A stretch of 64,000 nt of DNA, from the NCBI GenBank assembly GCA_963706875.1, contig CAVPNW010000016.1, positions 310,001 to 374,000 on the forward strand, in the 5' to 3' direction. Both the position numbers and the translations under genes were made by a program. Position 1 is the first letter of the stretch. Every line of letters begins with the position of its first letter. The notes under the pieces are model-generated. The model ran no database searches, was not told where the DNA came from, and saw only the letters and a program-made list of their open reading frames with translations. Below are positions 32,034 to 44,867 of the stretch, in pieces. Origin of the DNA: Prado023 sp963706875 (GTDB lineage: Bacteria; Actinomycetota; Actinomycetes; S36-B12; CAIYMF01).

Positions 32034-34038
32034 TCACCTCAGGGTCACCGGATCCATCCGGACCGAGACCATGGGTGCCTTGCGGGCGCTGCGCGCGGCC
32101 TGCAGGCGGTGCAGGGCACCGGTCAGGTGCCCGCCGTCTGCGATGGACACCGCCAGCAGCCACGTCACCGAGTCCTCCGGGCCGGGCAGTGGGCCGGAGC
32201 GCCGCAGGACCATCCCACCGAGCTCGTCGGCGAGGGCGTCCACGACCTCCAGGGTGGGCAGGGCGTGCCCCGACAGCTGCGCGATCCGTACCGCCGGGGG
32301 CAGGTTCAAGTCGGCACGCTCGGCCAGCTCCCGCTCGGCGTAGCCATGCGGGTCCCAGCGGACCAGCGCCTGGACCTCCCGCACGTCCGGGTCGCCGACG
32401 ACCAGGACCCGGCCTCCGGCATCCGCTGGCCGGACCCACGATGCTGCGGCGAACCAGCGGCGCAGCACCTCCTCGGCCACCCGCAGGCCGGGCCGTGACA
32501 GGGCGGCGGCGGCGTCGAGGATGACCAGCGCGCTGTACCCGTCCGGCCCCGGATCGGGCTCAGCGCCGGGGGTCGCCACGACCATCACGTCCCGGCGGGT
32601 CAAGGTGCGCACGTGCTCCTGGCCCGACGATGTGACCACCTGGACCCCGGGCAGGGCGCGGCCGAACTCCTCGGCCGTGCGGCGAACCCCGACCACGACG
32701 GCGCGCACCACCTGCCCGCTGCACACCGGGCACCGCCAGTCCGCGACAGCACCGTGGGATCGGCACGAGGGGCGCCGATCCGGGCCCTGGGCCTGCATCG
32801 GCCGGGCACACTGCGGGCATGCCACCGGTTCCCGGCACGACTGGCAGGCGAGCATCGGCAGGTACCCGGCACGGGGGACGCTGACGAGCACCGGGCCGCT
32901 GCGGCACAGCCGTGCGCAGGATCTCGATCGCCACCGACGGGATCCGCGACGCGGAGCGCGCCGGGTCGGCGGCGAGGTCCGCGGCCACCTGGACCCGTGG
33001 CATCCGCGCGCGAAGCACGGGCCGCGGGACCTCGATGGGTGCCAACCAACCGGAGGACGCCATCCGGGCGCCCTCGAGGGTCACCGAGGAGCCGCCCACC
33101 ACCACGGAGATGTCCGATTGGGCACTGCGCAGCGCCGCGACCTCCCGGGCGTGCCAGCCCGGGGCCTGCGGCTCGGCCAGGGACTCGTCCCCGTCGTCCC
33201 AGATGATGATCGCGCCGAGGTCGACCACCGGCGCGAACACCGCCGCGCGGGTGCCGACCACGACGCGGGCGGCCCCCGACAGCACGCCGAGGAACGCCCG
33301 GTAGCGCGCTTCCGGACCGGACTCCGCGACCAGTCGCACCGGGGTGATCCCGCCCGCACCGAGGGCAGCCACGACCCGGTCCACCTCGGCAGCATCCGGC
33401 ACGATGATCAGGACCCCGCGTCCACGCGCGGTCACGGCGCGTGCGAGGTCCGCGATCCGAGCCCCCACCTGCTCGCCGGGTGCGGACACCCACAGGGCCC
33501 GCATGGGCACCGGACCACCGACCCCGCCGAGCAGCTCGGCCCCGCCGCGGTAGGCCGCCCACCCGGCCGGGTCGACCGGGTCGAGAACCTGGGACGCAGT
33601 CGGCGCGGCACTCGCCCGGGCCTCCACCCGGGCGTGCCGGGGCGGGACGGCGAACCGCAGCACGTCGGCCAGGGTGCCCGCGTACCGGTCGGCCACCGCC
33701 CGGCACAGGTCGGCGATCTCAGGGGTCAGCACAGCCGGGCCGTGCACGGAGCTCAGCGGCTGGAGTTCCCGCTCCGAGGTCGCGACCCGTTCCAGGACGA
33801 ACCCGTCGACGAGTCGGCCGGCCAGGCGCACGCGGACCCGGACGCCCGGGGCGGCGGCTGCGGCCAGCTTCTCGGGGACCTCGTAGTCGAAGACCCGGTC
33901 AAGGTGCGGCACCGGGGTCAGCAGCGCCACCCGCGCCACCGGGAGCAACTCGGCCGCGGGGTGCCGGACCCGTGCTCGTGGCACCCTGCTCGTGGGTCTC
34001 GGCTCGTCGGGGAGCAGCGGGATCTGGCCCTGCGTCAT
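32034..34038 (-). pseudogene. priA: Primosomal protein PriA (actinobacterial, helicase-degenerate type), interrupted by a +1 frameshift
   Basis: Replication-restart protein in two frames. The N-terminal part starts at ATG 34038 (MTQGQIPLLPDEP) and has the 3'-DNA-binding domain (VFDYEVPEKLAAAAAPGVRVRVR) and a helicase-like domain with no Walker A; WDDGDES stands where the DExH box would be. The C-terminal part carries the zinc cysteines CQSCREPVACPQC and CPVCSG. The frames join at GGG 32893-32895 (CCC on the coding strand). Removing one base gives QRPVLVSVPRAGYLP, the expected family sequence, and a 667-residue protein. A sequencing indel, a real mutation or +1 frameshifting are all possible. 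ATGA overlap with the GNAT gene. Confidence 0.85.
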
Positions 34039-34958
34039 GGCGTGCTGCCCTGATCGACCAGCGGGATCGCCCAATGGGTGAACGAGCGCGTGACCCTCAT
34101 GCCGAGCCGCTCGTAGAACGGCAGGGCCCCTGTGTTCGAGTCGGTGGACAGGCACGTCCTGAGACGGCCCCGGGCGTGTGCCAGGACGAACGCCCGGCGC
34201 ATCAGCGCACTGCCGATCCCCAGGCCACGGAACTCCGGGTGGGTCGCGAGCTTGTCGACCCACAGCTCCTGGGCGTCGTCGATGATGAACGCCGCACCCA
34301 CGATCCGACCGTCCGTGCTGACCGCCAGCTGCAGCTGGTCGGCTGTGAAGCCCTCCCGTCGGGTGACCATCGCCTGCCAGGTGGCCAGCGTGGACGGCTG
34401 CCGGTCGGGCCACTCGCTGAACGCGAGCTCCATCATCTCCAGCGCCTCGACCTCATCAGCGGGCGTCGACGCACGCAGGACGATGTCCGGCAGGTCGACC
34501 AGGGGTGCTGGCGGCGAGGCTGGTTCGTGGTCCCGGCGCAGGATCCAGGCGGTGCGGACGGGGATGGCGCCGAACGTCCGCACGAGGTCGCGGGCGTCGG
34601 TCCGGGTGTCCTCGATCGTCTGGCCGATCCGGTCCGCGCCCAGCTGCCGGGCGCGCTCCACCGACCACGCCACCAGGCTGTGCCCGAGGCCCTGTCCACG
34701 CTGGTCGGGGTGGACGTCGGCCCAACGAGTGCGAGCGCGCAGGATCAGGCCGAACGCGACCAGGACCCCGCCGGGGCCCCGGACGACCAGGGCGTCACGC
34801 TGCCGGTCGGCGAGCACGAGGTCGCCGACGAGGTCGGCGCGCTCGTACATGGCCTCACCGGAGTCGTGGAGCTCGCACGCGCGCACCAGCGCGACGACAC
34901 CATCGATGTCGTCGTCTGCCAGCGGGGTCGCGGTGAACCCCGCTGGCAGGACGATCAC
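34035..34958 (-). CDS. Tandem double-GNAT acetyltransferase
   Basis: A 307-residue protein with two acetyltransferase domains. The N-terminal one has HPDQRGQGLGHSLVAWSV and the C-terminal one ATHPEFRGLGIGSALMRRAF and PFYERLGM. The double arrangement resembles mycothiol synthase, but the details differ and I do not assign that function. GTG 34958 overlaps the metK stop (GTGA) and the stop overlaps priA (ATGA), so it is embedded in the operon. Confidence 0.82.
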   Translation of the reverse strand: MIVLPAGFTATPLADDDIDGVVALVRACELHDSGEAMYERADLVGDLVLADRQRDALVVRGPGGVLVAFGLILRARTRWADVHPDQRGQGLGHSLVAWSVERARQLGADRIGQTIEDTRTDARDLVRTFGAIPVRTAWILRRDHEPASPPAPLVDLPDIVLRASTPADEVEALEMMELAFSEWPDRQPSTLATWQAMVTRREGFTADQLQLAVSTDGRIVGAAFIIDDAQELWVDKLATHPEFRGLGIGSALMRRAFVLAHARGRLRTCLSTDSNTGALPFYERLGMRVTRSFTHWAIPLVDQGSTP

Positions 34959-36166
34959 AGAGCGGCGGCAGCCCGCAGGTCGTCGACGCGGTCCAGCCGC
35001 TCCCACGTGAAGGAGCTGCCGCCGGCCGACTCCCGGCCGAAGTGGCCGTAGGCGGCGGTGGGCCGGTACTTCACGACGGAGGTGTCGAGCAGCTGCAGGT
35101 CGCGGATGATCGCCCCGGGGCGCAGGTCGAACACGTCCAGCACAGCAGCCTGGATCGCCTCGTCGGACAGGACACCCGTGCCGAACGTCTCCACGAAGAC
35201 CCCGACCGGGTGCGCCTTGCCGATGGCGTAGGCCACCTGGACCTCGCACTTGGTGGCCAGGCCCGCCGCGACCACGTTCTTGGCCACCCAGCGCATGGCG
35301 TAGGCCGCCGAGCGGTCCACCTTTGACGGGTCCTTGCCCGAGAATGCGCCGCCCCCGTGACGCGCGAAGCCGCCGTAGGTGTCGACGATGATCTTGCGGC
35401 CGGTCAGGCCCGCGTCACCCATCGGACCGCCGGTCACGAACCGGCCCGTCGGGTTGATGAGCAGCCGGACGCCCGAGGTGTCGAGGTCGAGCTCGGAGAG
35501 GATCGGCTCGACGACGAACTTGCGGATCTCCGGGGCGAGCTGGGTGTCGAGGTCGACGTCCTCGGCGTGCTGCGAGCTCACGACGATGGTGTCCAGGCTG
35601 ACGGCCGTGGTGCCCTCGTAGCCGATGGTGACCTGGGTCTTGCCGTCGGGGCGCAGGTAGGGCAGCTGCCCGGACTTGCGCACCTCGGTGAGCTGCTCGG
35701 CCAGGCGGTGGGCGAGGTGGATCGGCAGCGGCATGAGCTCGGGGGTGTCGGTGCAGGCGAAGCCGAACATGAGGCCCTGGTCGCCAGCACCCTGGCGGTC
35801 CAGCGCGTCGCCGGACCCCTCGACCCGCTCCTCGAAGGCGTCGTCGACGCCCTGGGCGATGTCCGGGGACTGCCGGCCGATCGAGACCTGGACTCCGCAG
35901 GACTCGCCGTCGAAGCCCTTCTCGGAGTGGTCGTAGCCGATCTCGAGCACGACGTTGCGGATGATGTCCATCACCTCGGCGTAGCCCTCGGTGGTGACCT
36001 CGCCGGCCACGTGGACCTGTCCGGTGGTGAGCAGGGTCTCGACCGCCACTCGGGACTTGGGGTCCTGGCGCAGGAGGTCGTCGAGGATGGCGTCGCTGAT
36101 CTGGTCGGCCATCTTGTCGGGGTGTCCCTCGGTCACGGACTCCGAGGTGAACAGACGTGCGGTCAT
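34955..36166 (-). CDS. metK: S-adenosylmethionine synthetase
   Basis: Makes SAM from methionine and ATP; 403 residues, the family length. Motifs: FTSESVTEGHPDKMADQISD at the start, GAGDQGLMFGFA, and the P-loop-like GGGAFSGKDPSKVDRS. AAGGG lies before ATG 36166. A TAGGAT -10 about 58 nt upstream gives it its own promoter in addition to read-through from coaBC. The short leader has no room for a SAM riboswitch. Confidence 0.97.
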   Translation of the reverse strand: MTARLFTSESVTEGHPDKMADQISDAILDDLLRQDPKSRVAVETLLTTGQVHVAGEVTTEGYAEVMDIIRNVVLEIGYDHSEKGFDGESCGVQVSIGRQSPDIAQGVDDAFEERVEGSGDALDRQGAGDQGLMFGFACTDTPELMPLPIHLAHRLAEQLTEVRKSGQLPYLRPDGKTQVTIGYEGTTAVSLDTIVVSSQHAEDVDLDTQLAPEIRKFVVEPILSELDLDTSGVRLLINPTGRFVTGGPMGDAGLTGRKIIVDTYGGFARHGGGAFSGKDPSKVDRSAAYAMRWVAKNVVAAGLATKCEVQVAYAIGKAHPVGVFVETFGTGVLSDEAIQAAVLDVFDLRPGAIIRDLQLLDTSVVKYRPTAAYGHFGRESAGGSSFTWERLDRVDDLRAAAAL

Positions 36167-36224
36167 TGGGCAGGCCCTTCTAGGGGGTTTGATCGGGCAC
36201 CTGCGGCCCGGCGTACTCGCAGAG

Positions 36225-36230
36225 ATCCTA
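36225..36230 (-). promoter_or_regulatory. -10 element of metK
   Basis: TAGGAT on the minus strand, overlapping the end of coaBC, about 58 nt before ATG 36166. Confidence 0.45.
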
Positions 36231-37472
36231 TGCTGAGTCAGCCCGGAGTTTGGCCACGCGGTCCCAGACGGCGTGTGCGACCTCGAACTTGGTGCCCGAA
36301 TGCGGGCCGTCAGCGGCTCCGTCCGGGGTGAGCAGATGGACCTCGTTGTCGGGGCGGCCGAAGACCGACCCGCCGGACACGTCGTTGAGTACGAGCAGGT
36401 CGACGCCCTTGCGCGTCAGCTTCGCCCGGGCGTGCACGAGCGGATCACCGTCGGCGTCGCCGGTCTCGGCGGCGAACCCGACGAGCACCGTCCCAGCAGG
36501 AAGGATTCCCGACGAGCGGGCCGCGACCAGCCCGGCGAGGATGTCGGGGTTTCGGACCAGCGCGATCGGCTCCGGGGTGCCGTCCGCGGACTCGTCCTTC
36601 TTGATCTTGTCCGCGGCGACGTCTGCGGGCCGGAAGTCGGCGACGGCTGCCGCCATGACCACGACATCGGCGTCGGTGGCCGCGGCCATCACGGCCTGCT
36701 CGAGCTCGAGGGCGCTTCCTGCACGCACGACCGTGCACCCCGCGGGGTCGGGCAGCTCCACGTTCGCGCTGACCAGCGTCACAGACGCACCCCGGGCGAC
36801 GGCTGTGGCCGCCAGCGCATAGCCCTGCAGGCCACTCGACCGGTTGCCGAGGAACCGCACCGGGTCCAGGGCCTCGCGGGTCCCGCCCGCACTGATCACG
36901 ACGCGCACCCCGGCCAGGTCTCGCAGGCCGCCGGTGTGCAGCACGGCGCCGATGGCCGCGGCGATCGCCTCCGGCTCGGGCATCCGTCCCGGTCCGGTGT
37001 CGGCACCGGTCAGCCGGCCGACGGCCGGATCCAGGACGATCACGCCACGATCCCGGAGGGTGGCGACGTTGGCCTGCGTGGCGGCGTGCAGCCACATCTC
37101 GGTGTGCATGGCCGGGACCATCACCACCGGGCAGGTTGCGGTCAGAAGGGTGGCCGTGAGCAGGTCGTCCGCGCGGCCGGTGGCCGCTCGGGACAGCAGG
37201 TCGGCGGTGGCGGGTGCGACCACGACGATGTCGGCGGACTTGCCGAGGCGCACGTGCTCGACACCCTCGACGTCATCCCAGACGGTGGTGTGGACCCGAT
37301 GGCCGGACAGCGCGGCCCACGTGGCGGCGCCGACGAAGTTCAGGGCGGACTCGGTCGGCACGACGCGCACGTCCTGACCGGACTCGGTGAGCAGGCGCAG
37401 CAGGTGGGCGGCCTTGTAGGCCGCGATCCCGCCTGCCACGCCGAGCACGACGTGCGCAGGTGCGCTCGTCAG
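36228..37472 (-). CDS. coaBC: Bifunctional phosphopantothenoylcysteine decarboxylase/phosphopantothenate-cysteine ligase
   Basis: Two steps of coenzyme A synthesis in one protein of about 414 residues. The N-terminal flavin domain (LGVAGGIAAYKAAHLLRLL, then PAMHTEMW) is the decarboxylase. The C-terminal synthetase domain has ISAGGTREALDPVRFLGNRSSG. The start is unusual: CTG 37472 overlaps the rpoZ stop (CTGA) and gives a family-like N-terminus; GTG 37448 is the alternative. The open frame further upstream lies inside rpoZ. Confidence 0.93.
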   Translation of the reverse strand: MTSAPAHVVLGVAGGIAAYKAAHLLRLLTESGQDVRVVPTESALNFVGAATWAALSGHRVHTTVWDDVEGVEHVRLGKSADIVVVAPATADLLSRAATGRADDLLTATLLTATCPVVMVPAMHTEMWLHAATQANVATLRDRGVIVLDPAVGRLTGADTGPGRMPEPEAIAAAIGAVLHTGGLRDLAGVRVVISAGGTREALDPVRFLGNRSSGLQGYALAATAVARGASVTLVSANVELPDPAGCTVVRAGSALELEQAVMAAATDADVVVMAAAVADFRPADVAADKIKKDESADGTPEPIALVRNPDILAGLVAARSSGILPAGTVLVGFAAETGDADGDPLVHARAKLTRKGVDLLVLNDVSGGSVFGRPDNEVHLLTPDGAADGPHSGTKFEVAHAVWDRVAKLRADSA

Positions 37473-37750
37473 AACGACTCCTCGACGGGCTCCTCGAGGG
37501 GCTCCACGGACAGCAGGCCCTCGTTGATCTCGCGCAGTGCGATCGACAGCGGCTTCTCCTGCGGGTGGGTCTCCACCAGCGGGCCGACGTACTCGAGCAG
37601 GCCCTCGCCGAGCTGGGAGTAGTAGGCGTTGATCTGGCGCGCGCGCTTGGCGGCCTCGATGACCAGCGAGTACTTCGAGTGCGTCGTGCTCAGAAGCTCG
37701 TCGATGGGCGGGTGGGTGATGCCCTCGGGGCGGATGCTGGTGCCGGACAC
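37469..37750 (-). CDS. rpoZ: DNA-directed RNA polymerase omega subunit
   Basis: Small subunit of 93 residues that stabilises the beta-prime subunit. The conserved core is SKYSLVIEAAKRARQINAYY, followed by PLSIALREINEGLL. AGGAGGG lies 7 nt before GTG 37750. It keeps the common actinobacterial order mihF-gmk-rpoZ-coaBC-metK. Confidence 0.97.
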   Translation of the reverse strand: MSGTSIRPEGITHPPIDELLSTTHSKYSLVIEAAKRARQINAYYSQLGEGLLEYVGPLVETHPQEKPLSIALREINEGLLSVEPLEEPVEESF

Positions 37751-37811
37751 GGCGGACCCTCCTGTGGGGGTGCTGGACCACTCCGGGCGGAACGCGCCGG
37801 AGGTGAGCCTC

Positions 37812-38375
37812 TCAGGCCGGATGACCCGGATCTGCGATGAAGTCTACCAACTCCCGGGCCGCGCGGACCACATCGTCGTTGACGACCACGGCGTCGAACT
37901 CCGCGGCCGCGGCCATCTCCTCCCGCGCGCGCTCCAGCCGGCGGGTGATGGCGGCCTCGTCCTCGGTGGCCCGACCGCGCAGGCGGGCCTCGAGGTCGGC
38001 GAAGCTCGGCGGGGTCAGGAACACCATCAGGGCCTCGGGCATCGCGGCGCGCACCTGCCGGGCCCCATTGAGCTCGATCTCGAGCAGGACCGGCTCCCCC
38101 GCGGCCAGCCGCCGCTCCACCTCGGCACGCGGGGTGCCGTAGCGGTTGCCGGCGAACTCGGCCCACTCGAGGAACCCGCCCTCGGCGATCGTGCGCGCGA
38201 ACCGCTGCACGCTCCAGAAGTGGTAGGCCACCCCGTCGGCCTCCCCCGCCCGGGGCTCCCGCGTGGTGGCCGACACCGACACCCAGAGGTCCGGTCGCAG
38301 CCGGCGCACCTCGGCGACCACCGTGCCCTTGCCCACGCCACTGGGTCCGGTGAGGACCACGAGCCGTCCGCGCAT
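37812..38375 (-). CDS. gmk: Guanylate kinase
   Basis: Phosphorylates GMP to GDP; 187 residues. The P-loop GPSGVGKGT is near residue 10. The GMP-binding region includes SATTREPRAGEADGVAYHF and GGFLEWAEFAGNRYGTP. The ATG overlaps the mihF stop by one base (TGATG). Confidence 0.97.
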   Translation of the reverse strand: MRGRLVVLTGPSGVGKGTVVAEVRRLRPDLWVSVSATTREPRAGEADGVAYHFWSVQRFARTIAEGGFLEWAEFAGNRYGTPRAEVERRLAAGEPVLLEIELNGARQVRAAMPEALMVFLTPPSFADLEARLRGRATEDEAAITRRLERAREEMAAAAEFDAVVVNDDVVRAARELVDFIADPGHPA

Positions 38376-38740
38376 CAGCGGGTCGTCCCCGGGTAGCGCG
38401 CGCCGATCAGGTGGATGATCTCCTCGACCTGGCGGGGACCGAGCCCGCCGACGCGGCGGTTGGCCGCGATGCCGATCGCCTCCATGATGTCCGCGGCGCG
38501 GATCGGACCGATGCCGCGGAAGCTCGACAGCAGCTCCACGACCCTCATCCGGGCCAGGATGCGTCCCCGGGCGTCACTGCCCTGGCCCTCGCGCAGGACA
38601 TCGGCCACCTGGATGCTGCCGTCGGCAAGACCTGTCCGCACCTGGGCCCGGACCTGGCGGGCATGCACGCCCCTGGCCGCGGCCGCGGCGCGGGCCTCCG
38701 GGGTCAGCGGCGGCGGGGGCGGCCCCGGCTGCGTGCTCAC
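38375..38740 (-). CDS. mihF: Integration host factor, actinobacterial type (MihF/sIHF)
   Basis: Nucleoid-associated DNA-binding protein of 121 residues. A Pro-rich N-terminus (PPPPPLTPEAR) precedes the helical body. The helix-two-turn-helix block is FRGIGPIRAADIMEAIGIAANRRVGGLG (given in part), as in mycobacterial and streptomycete IHF. It is somewhat longer at the N-terminus than the usual 105 residues. GTG 38740 overlaps the pyrF stop (GTGA). Confidence 0.93.
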   Translation of the reverse strand: MSTQPGPPPPPLTPEARAAAAARGVHARQVRAQVRTGLADGSIQVADVLREGQGSDARGRILARMRVVELLSSFRGIGPIRAADIMEAIGIAANRRVGGLGPRQVEEIIHLIGARYPGTTR

Positions 38741-39435
38741 TGCCGCCCCAGGGACTGCGCCAACCGCCACGCCGCCCCACCGGGGTCCGCAGCGGCGGTG
38801 ATGGGTCGCCCGATCACCAGCAGGTCGGCTCCGGCGGCCAGGGCCGCCTCCGGGGTGGCCACCCGGGACTGGTCGGCCGTGGCACTTCCCTCGCCGGTCG
38901 CCGGCCGGACGCCGGGGGTGATCAGCGTGATGTCGGCGGGGACCGCGGCGCGGATCGCGGCCACCTCCTTCGGCGAGCACACGATCGCCCGGGCTCCAGC
39001 CGTGACCGCCATCCGGGCCAGGCGGACGGCAGCCTCGAGCGCCGGACCGCGCATCCCGACGGCGTCGAGGTCTGCCTCCGACATGGAGGTCAGGACAGTC
39101 ACCGCGGTGATCCTGGTGCCGGGCAGGGCCTCGGCTGCGGCAGCGACCATGGCCGGACCGCCACTGGCGTGGACCGTCAGGTACTGCGGTGCCAGGTGGG
39201 CGATGCTGCGCGCCGCACCGGCCACGGTGTTGGGGATGTCGTGCAGCTTGAGGTCGAGGAACAGGCCGCACGCCGGAGCGGCCGCGCGGACGTCGTCGAC
39301 GACGGAAGCGCCGTCTCGCAGGTAGGTCTCCAGGCCCACCTTCATGACCGCCACGTGGGGGGCGGCCGCAGCGGCCCACGTCAGGACGGTCGCACGGTCC
39401 GGGCCATCGAGGGCCAGGGCGATCGGTGCACTCAT
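38737..39435 (-). CDS. pyrF: Orotidine 5'-phosphate decarboxylase
   Basis: Last step of UMP synthesis; 232 residues. The active-site motif is FLDLKLHDIPNTV (the Asp/Lys network). The N-terminus is IALALDGPDRATVL and the phosphate-binding end is GVRPATGEGSATADQSRV. It belongs to the shorter group I-type enzymes rather than the long mycobacterial form. ATGA overlap with pyrD upstream. Confidence 0.95.
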   Translation of the reverse strand: MSAPIALALDGPDRATVLTWAAAAAPHVAVMKVGLETYLRDGASVVDDVRAAAPACGLFLDLKLHDIPNTVAGAARSIAHLAPQYLTVHASGGPAMVAAAAEALPGTRITAVTVLTSMSEADLDAVGMRGPALEAAVRLARMAVTAGARAIVCSPKEVAAIRAAVPADITLITPGVRPATGEGSATADQSRVATPEAALAAGADLLVIGRPITAAADPGGAAWRLAQSLGRQ

Positions 39436-40445
39436 GCCTTCTCCTCGGAGTCCGCGCTCTGGGCGTCCCGGGCCGCCACGTGGCGGGCCTGCATCGTGTG
39501 CCCCAGGCCGACGGCATCCGACAGCCGGGTGAACCCGCGCGCGGCCAGGATGTCGTGGAGCTCGGCGGAGATCCGCCTCGGTGCGTGCGGGTCGTTGAAG
39601 ACGGCCGTGCCGACCGACACGGCACTGGCGCCCGCGAGCAGGAACTCGAAGGCGTCCTGGCCGGTGCGGATGCCCCCCATGCCCAGGATCGGGACCTTCG
39701 GGTAGGCCGCGTGCACCTGCCAGACGGCGCGCACCGCGACCGGCCTGATCGCCGGGCCGGACAGCCCACCGGTCATCCCGCCGAGCATCGGACGCATGGT
39801 GTCGGGGTCGATGACCATCCCGAGAAGCGTGTTGATCAGCGACAGCCCGTCGGCGCCGGCGTCGAGCACGGACTTGGCGATCGCCACGATGTCGGTCACG
39901 TCCGGGCTGAGCTTGGCAAGGACCGGGACGTCGGGGGACGTGTGGCGCCGGACCACCTGCACCACCGACCCGGCCGAGAACGGGTCGCAGGCGAACACCT
40001 GGCCGCGGGACTCGACGTTGGGGCAGGAGATGTTGACCTCGAGAGCGGCGATCCCGGGCTCGTGGCGCAGCCGCTGGGCGAGCTTCTGGTACTCCTGCAC
40101 GGAGCCGCCGGCGATCGAGACCACCGTGCGGATCCCGCGCTCGCGCAGCCAGCGCAGGTCCTTGGCGATGAACTCCTCGATGCCGGGCCCCTGCAGGCCG
40201 ATCGAGTTGAGCATCCCCGAAGGGGTCTCGGCCATCCGCGGCGTGGGTCGCCCGGAGCGCGCGTTGAGCATGATCGACTTGGTGACCACCGCGCCGATCG
40301 CGGTCAGGTCAAGGAACGGGGCCAGCTCGCGCCCGGCCGCAGCACACCCGGAGGCGGTCAGCACGGGGTCGGGCATATGGAACGTGCCCAGGCGGGTGGA
40401 CATGTCCACGCGCGCAGCACCCGGGGCGGAGGCGGTCGCGGCCAT
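39432..40445 (-). CDS. pyrD: Dihydroorotate dehydrogenase, class 1B catalytic subunit
   Basis: FMN enzyme of 337 residues oxidising dihydroorotate to orotate. The catalytic Cys is in EVNISCPNVESRG, which marks class 1 rather than the membrane class 2 enzyme. LSLINTLLGM and GMGGIRTGQDAFEFLLAGA are FMN-binding blocks. ATG 40445 overlaps the pyrK stop by one base. The neighbouring pyrK confirms the NAD-linked 1B type. Confidence 0.94.
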   Translation of the reverse strand: MAATASAPGAARVDMSTRLGTFHMPDPVLTASGCAAAGRELAPFLDLTAIGAVVTKSIMLNARSGRPTPRMAETPSGMLNSIGLQGPGIEEFIAKDLRWLRERGIRTVVSIAGGSVQEYQKLAQRLRHEPGIAALEVNISCPNVESRGQVFACDPFSAGSVVQVVRRHTSPDVPVLAKLSPDVTDIVAIAKSVLDAGADGLSLINTLLGMVIDPDTMRPMLGGMTGGLSGPAIRPVAVRAVWQVHAAYPKVPILGMGGIRTGQDAFEFLLAGASAVSVGTAVFNDPHAPRRISAELHDILAARGFTRLSDAVGLGHTMQARHVAARDAQSADSEEKA

Positions 40446-41298
40446 CAGTGCCCCCCAGCCACGGGGGCGCCCAGAGTGTCGGCGGGGACGGTGCCGACGT
40501 CGGCCCAGCGGACGTCGCTGCCCCTGAACACCGGGCCGTCGGTGCAGGAGCGCACCATCCGGGTCACGCCGTCGGACCCCCGGACGGGCAGCACGCACGT
40601 CATGCACACGCCGATGCCGCAGGCCATCGACTCCTCGACGGCGCACTGGCTGTGGGCGCCGGTCTCGGCGGCCACAGCCGCCACGGAGGCCAGCATCGCC
40701 ATCGGCCCGCAGGCGTAGACGACGTCGGCGCCCGACGCCCGGATGATCTCGGCCAGTGGATCGGTGACCCGACCGCGGATCCCGGCCGAGCCGTCGTCGG
40801 TGGTGACCGTGACCGATGCCGAGCTGCGCTTGGCCTCCAGGACCCCGAAGAGGCGGTCCTCGGTGGCGGCCCCGAGCACCATGTCCACGCGGCACCCGCG
40901 CGACCGGAGCTGCTCGGAGAGCATGAACAGCGGGGCGGCGCCGTACCCACCGGCGACCAGCACGCAGGACACGGGCTCCTTGGGGAGGGTGAACGGACGG
41001 CCCAGCGGGCCGATCACGTCGAGCTTGTCGCCGCGGCGGCGGTCAGCCAGCCAGCGGGTGCCCTTGCCATGGGTGGCGAACACCACCTCGACCGTGCCCC
41101 CCGAGGGTCCCCCCGGGGTGACCCGGTGGATGGAGAACGCCCGCCGCAGCAGCATCCCGGAGCCCTCGCCACCGACTGCCAGCGCCACGAAGTGCCCGGG
41201 GCGCGTGGCCTCCGGGATGCCTGGGGCGAGCAGGGTGAGGTGGTGATAGGCGCCCGTGCGGCGCAGGCTGACGACCTCGGCGGTGACCTGGACCGACA

Positions 41299-41299
<1 letters not shown>
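40445..41299 (-). CDS. pyrK: Dihydroorotate dehydrogenase electron transfer subunit
   Basis: FAD and 2Fe-2S subunit of 284 residues that passes electrons from PyrD to NAD+. The ferredoxin reductase fold has RRAFSIHRVTP for FAD and VAGGYGAAPLFML for NAD. The iron-sulfur cysteines are in ACGIGVCMTCVLP and RSCTDGPVF. ATG 41299 overlaps the carB stop by one base. Confidence 0.93.
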
Positions 41300-44617
<3,318 letters not shown>

Positions 44618-44634
<17 letters not shown>

Positions 44635-44713
44635 CGACGGCCTCCCTGCAGGTGGGTCGCGGAGGTACCTTCCACCCGCGTAGGGGGACGAGCACGACCT
44701 TGAGGATGGGCAT
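44618..44713 (-). CDS. carB leader peptide (31 residues)
   Basis: A small ORF from ATG 44713 to TGA 44620-44618. It starts MPILKVVLVPLRGWK and ends in a run of alanines. Its ribosome site AAGGAG (44725-44720) is the 3' arm of the PyrR-type hairpin. The ORF contains the carB ribosome site and ends 17 nt inside carB, so translation of carB may depend on ribosomes finishing the leader. The sequence is not recognised. Evidence for translation is positional only. Confidence 0.6.
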
Positions 44714-44719
44714 GGCCCA

Positions 44720-44754
44720 CTCCTTCCCCGCCTCGCAGGACGGACTTAAAGGAG
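44720..44754 (-). promoter_or_regulatory. PyrR-binding RNA hairpin in the carB leader
   Basis: On the minus strand: CTCCTT, then TAAGT, the stem CCGTC, hexaloop CTGCGA, GGCGG, GG, AAGGAG. CTCCTT pairs with AAGGAG, the ribosome site of the leader ORF, and CCGTC pairs with GGCGG. The loop fits the PyrR consensus CNGNGA. It is almost identical to the pyrR element at 52797-52832. Confidence 0.85.
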
Positions 44755-44783
44755 GCTTCCGATGGAGGCTTCAGTTGCCGGCG

Positions 44784-44789
44784 ATCATA
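44784..44789 (-). promoter_or_regulatory. -10 element of the carB leader transcript
   Basis: TATGAT on the minus strand, which would start RNA near 44777, about 64 nt before the leader ATG. The -35 position is occupied by the palindrome at 44794-44813. Confidence 0.6.
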
Positions 44790-44793
44790 CCGG

Positions 44794-44813
44794 GCGTCCG
44801 CCGCGGCGGACGC
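44794..44813. promoter_or_regulatory. 20-bp perfect palindrome between divergent carB and hydrolase genes
   Basis: GCGTCCGCCGCGGCGGACGC is its own reverse complement. It covers the -35 region of the carB leader promoter and lies 55 bp before the hydrolase -10. It could be an operator. The regulator is unknown. Confidence 0.5.
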
Positions 44814-44867
44814 GAGGCCCTGCGGCATGGCGACCCGTGCTGGCTGCCCGGAGCGCCGGGCTGCCAC

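Noticed and set aside
36167..36230. Possible SAM riboswitch before metK
   Set aside because: The leader is only about 50 nt and lacks the stems of known SAM aptamers.
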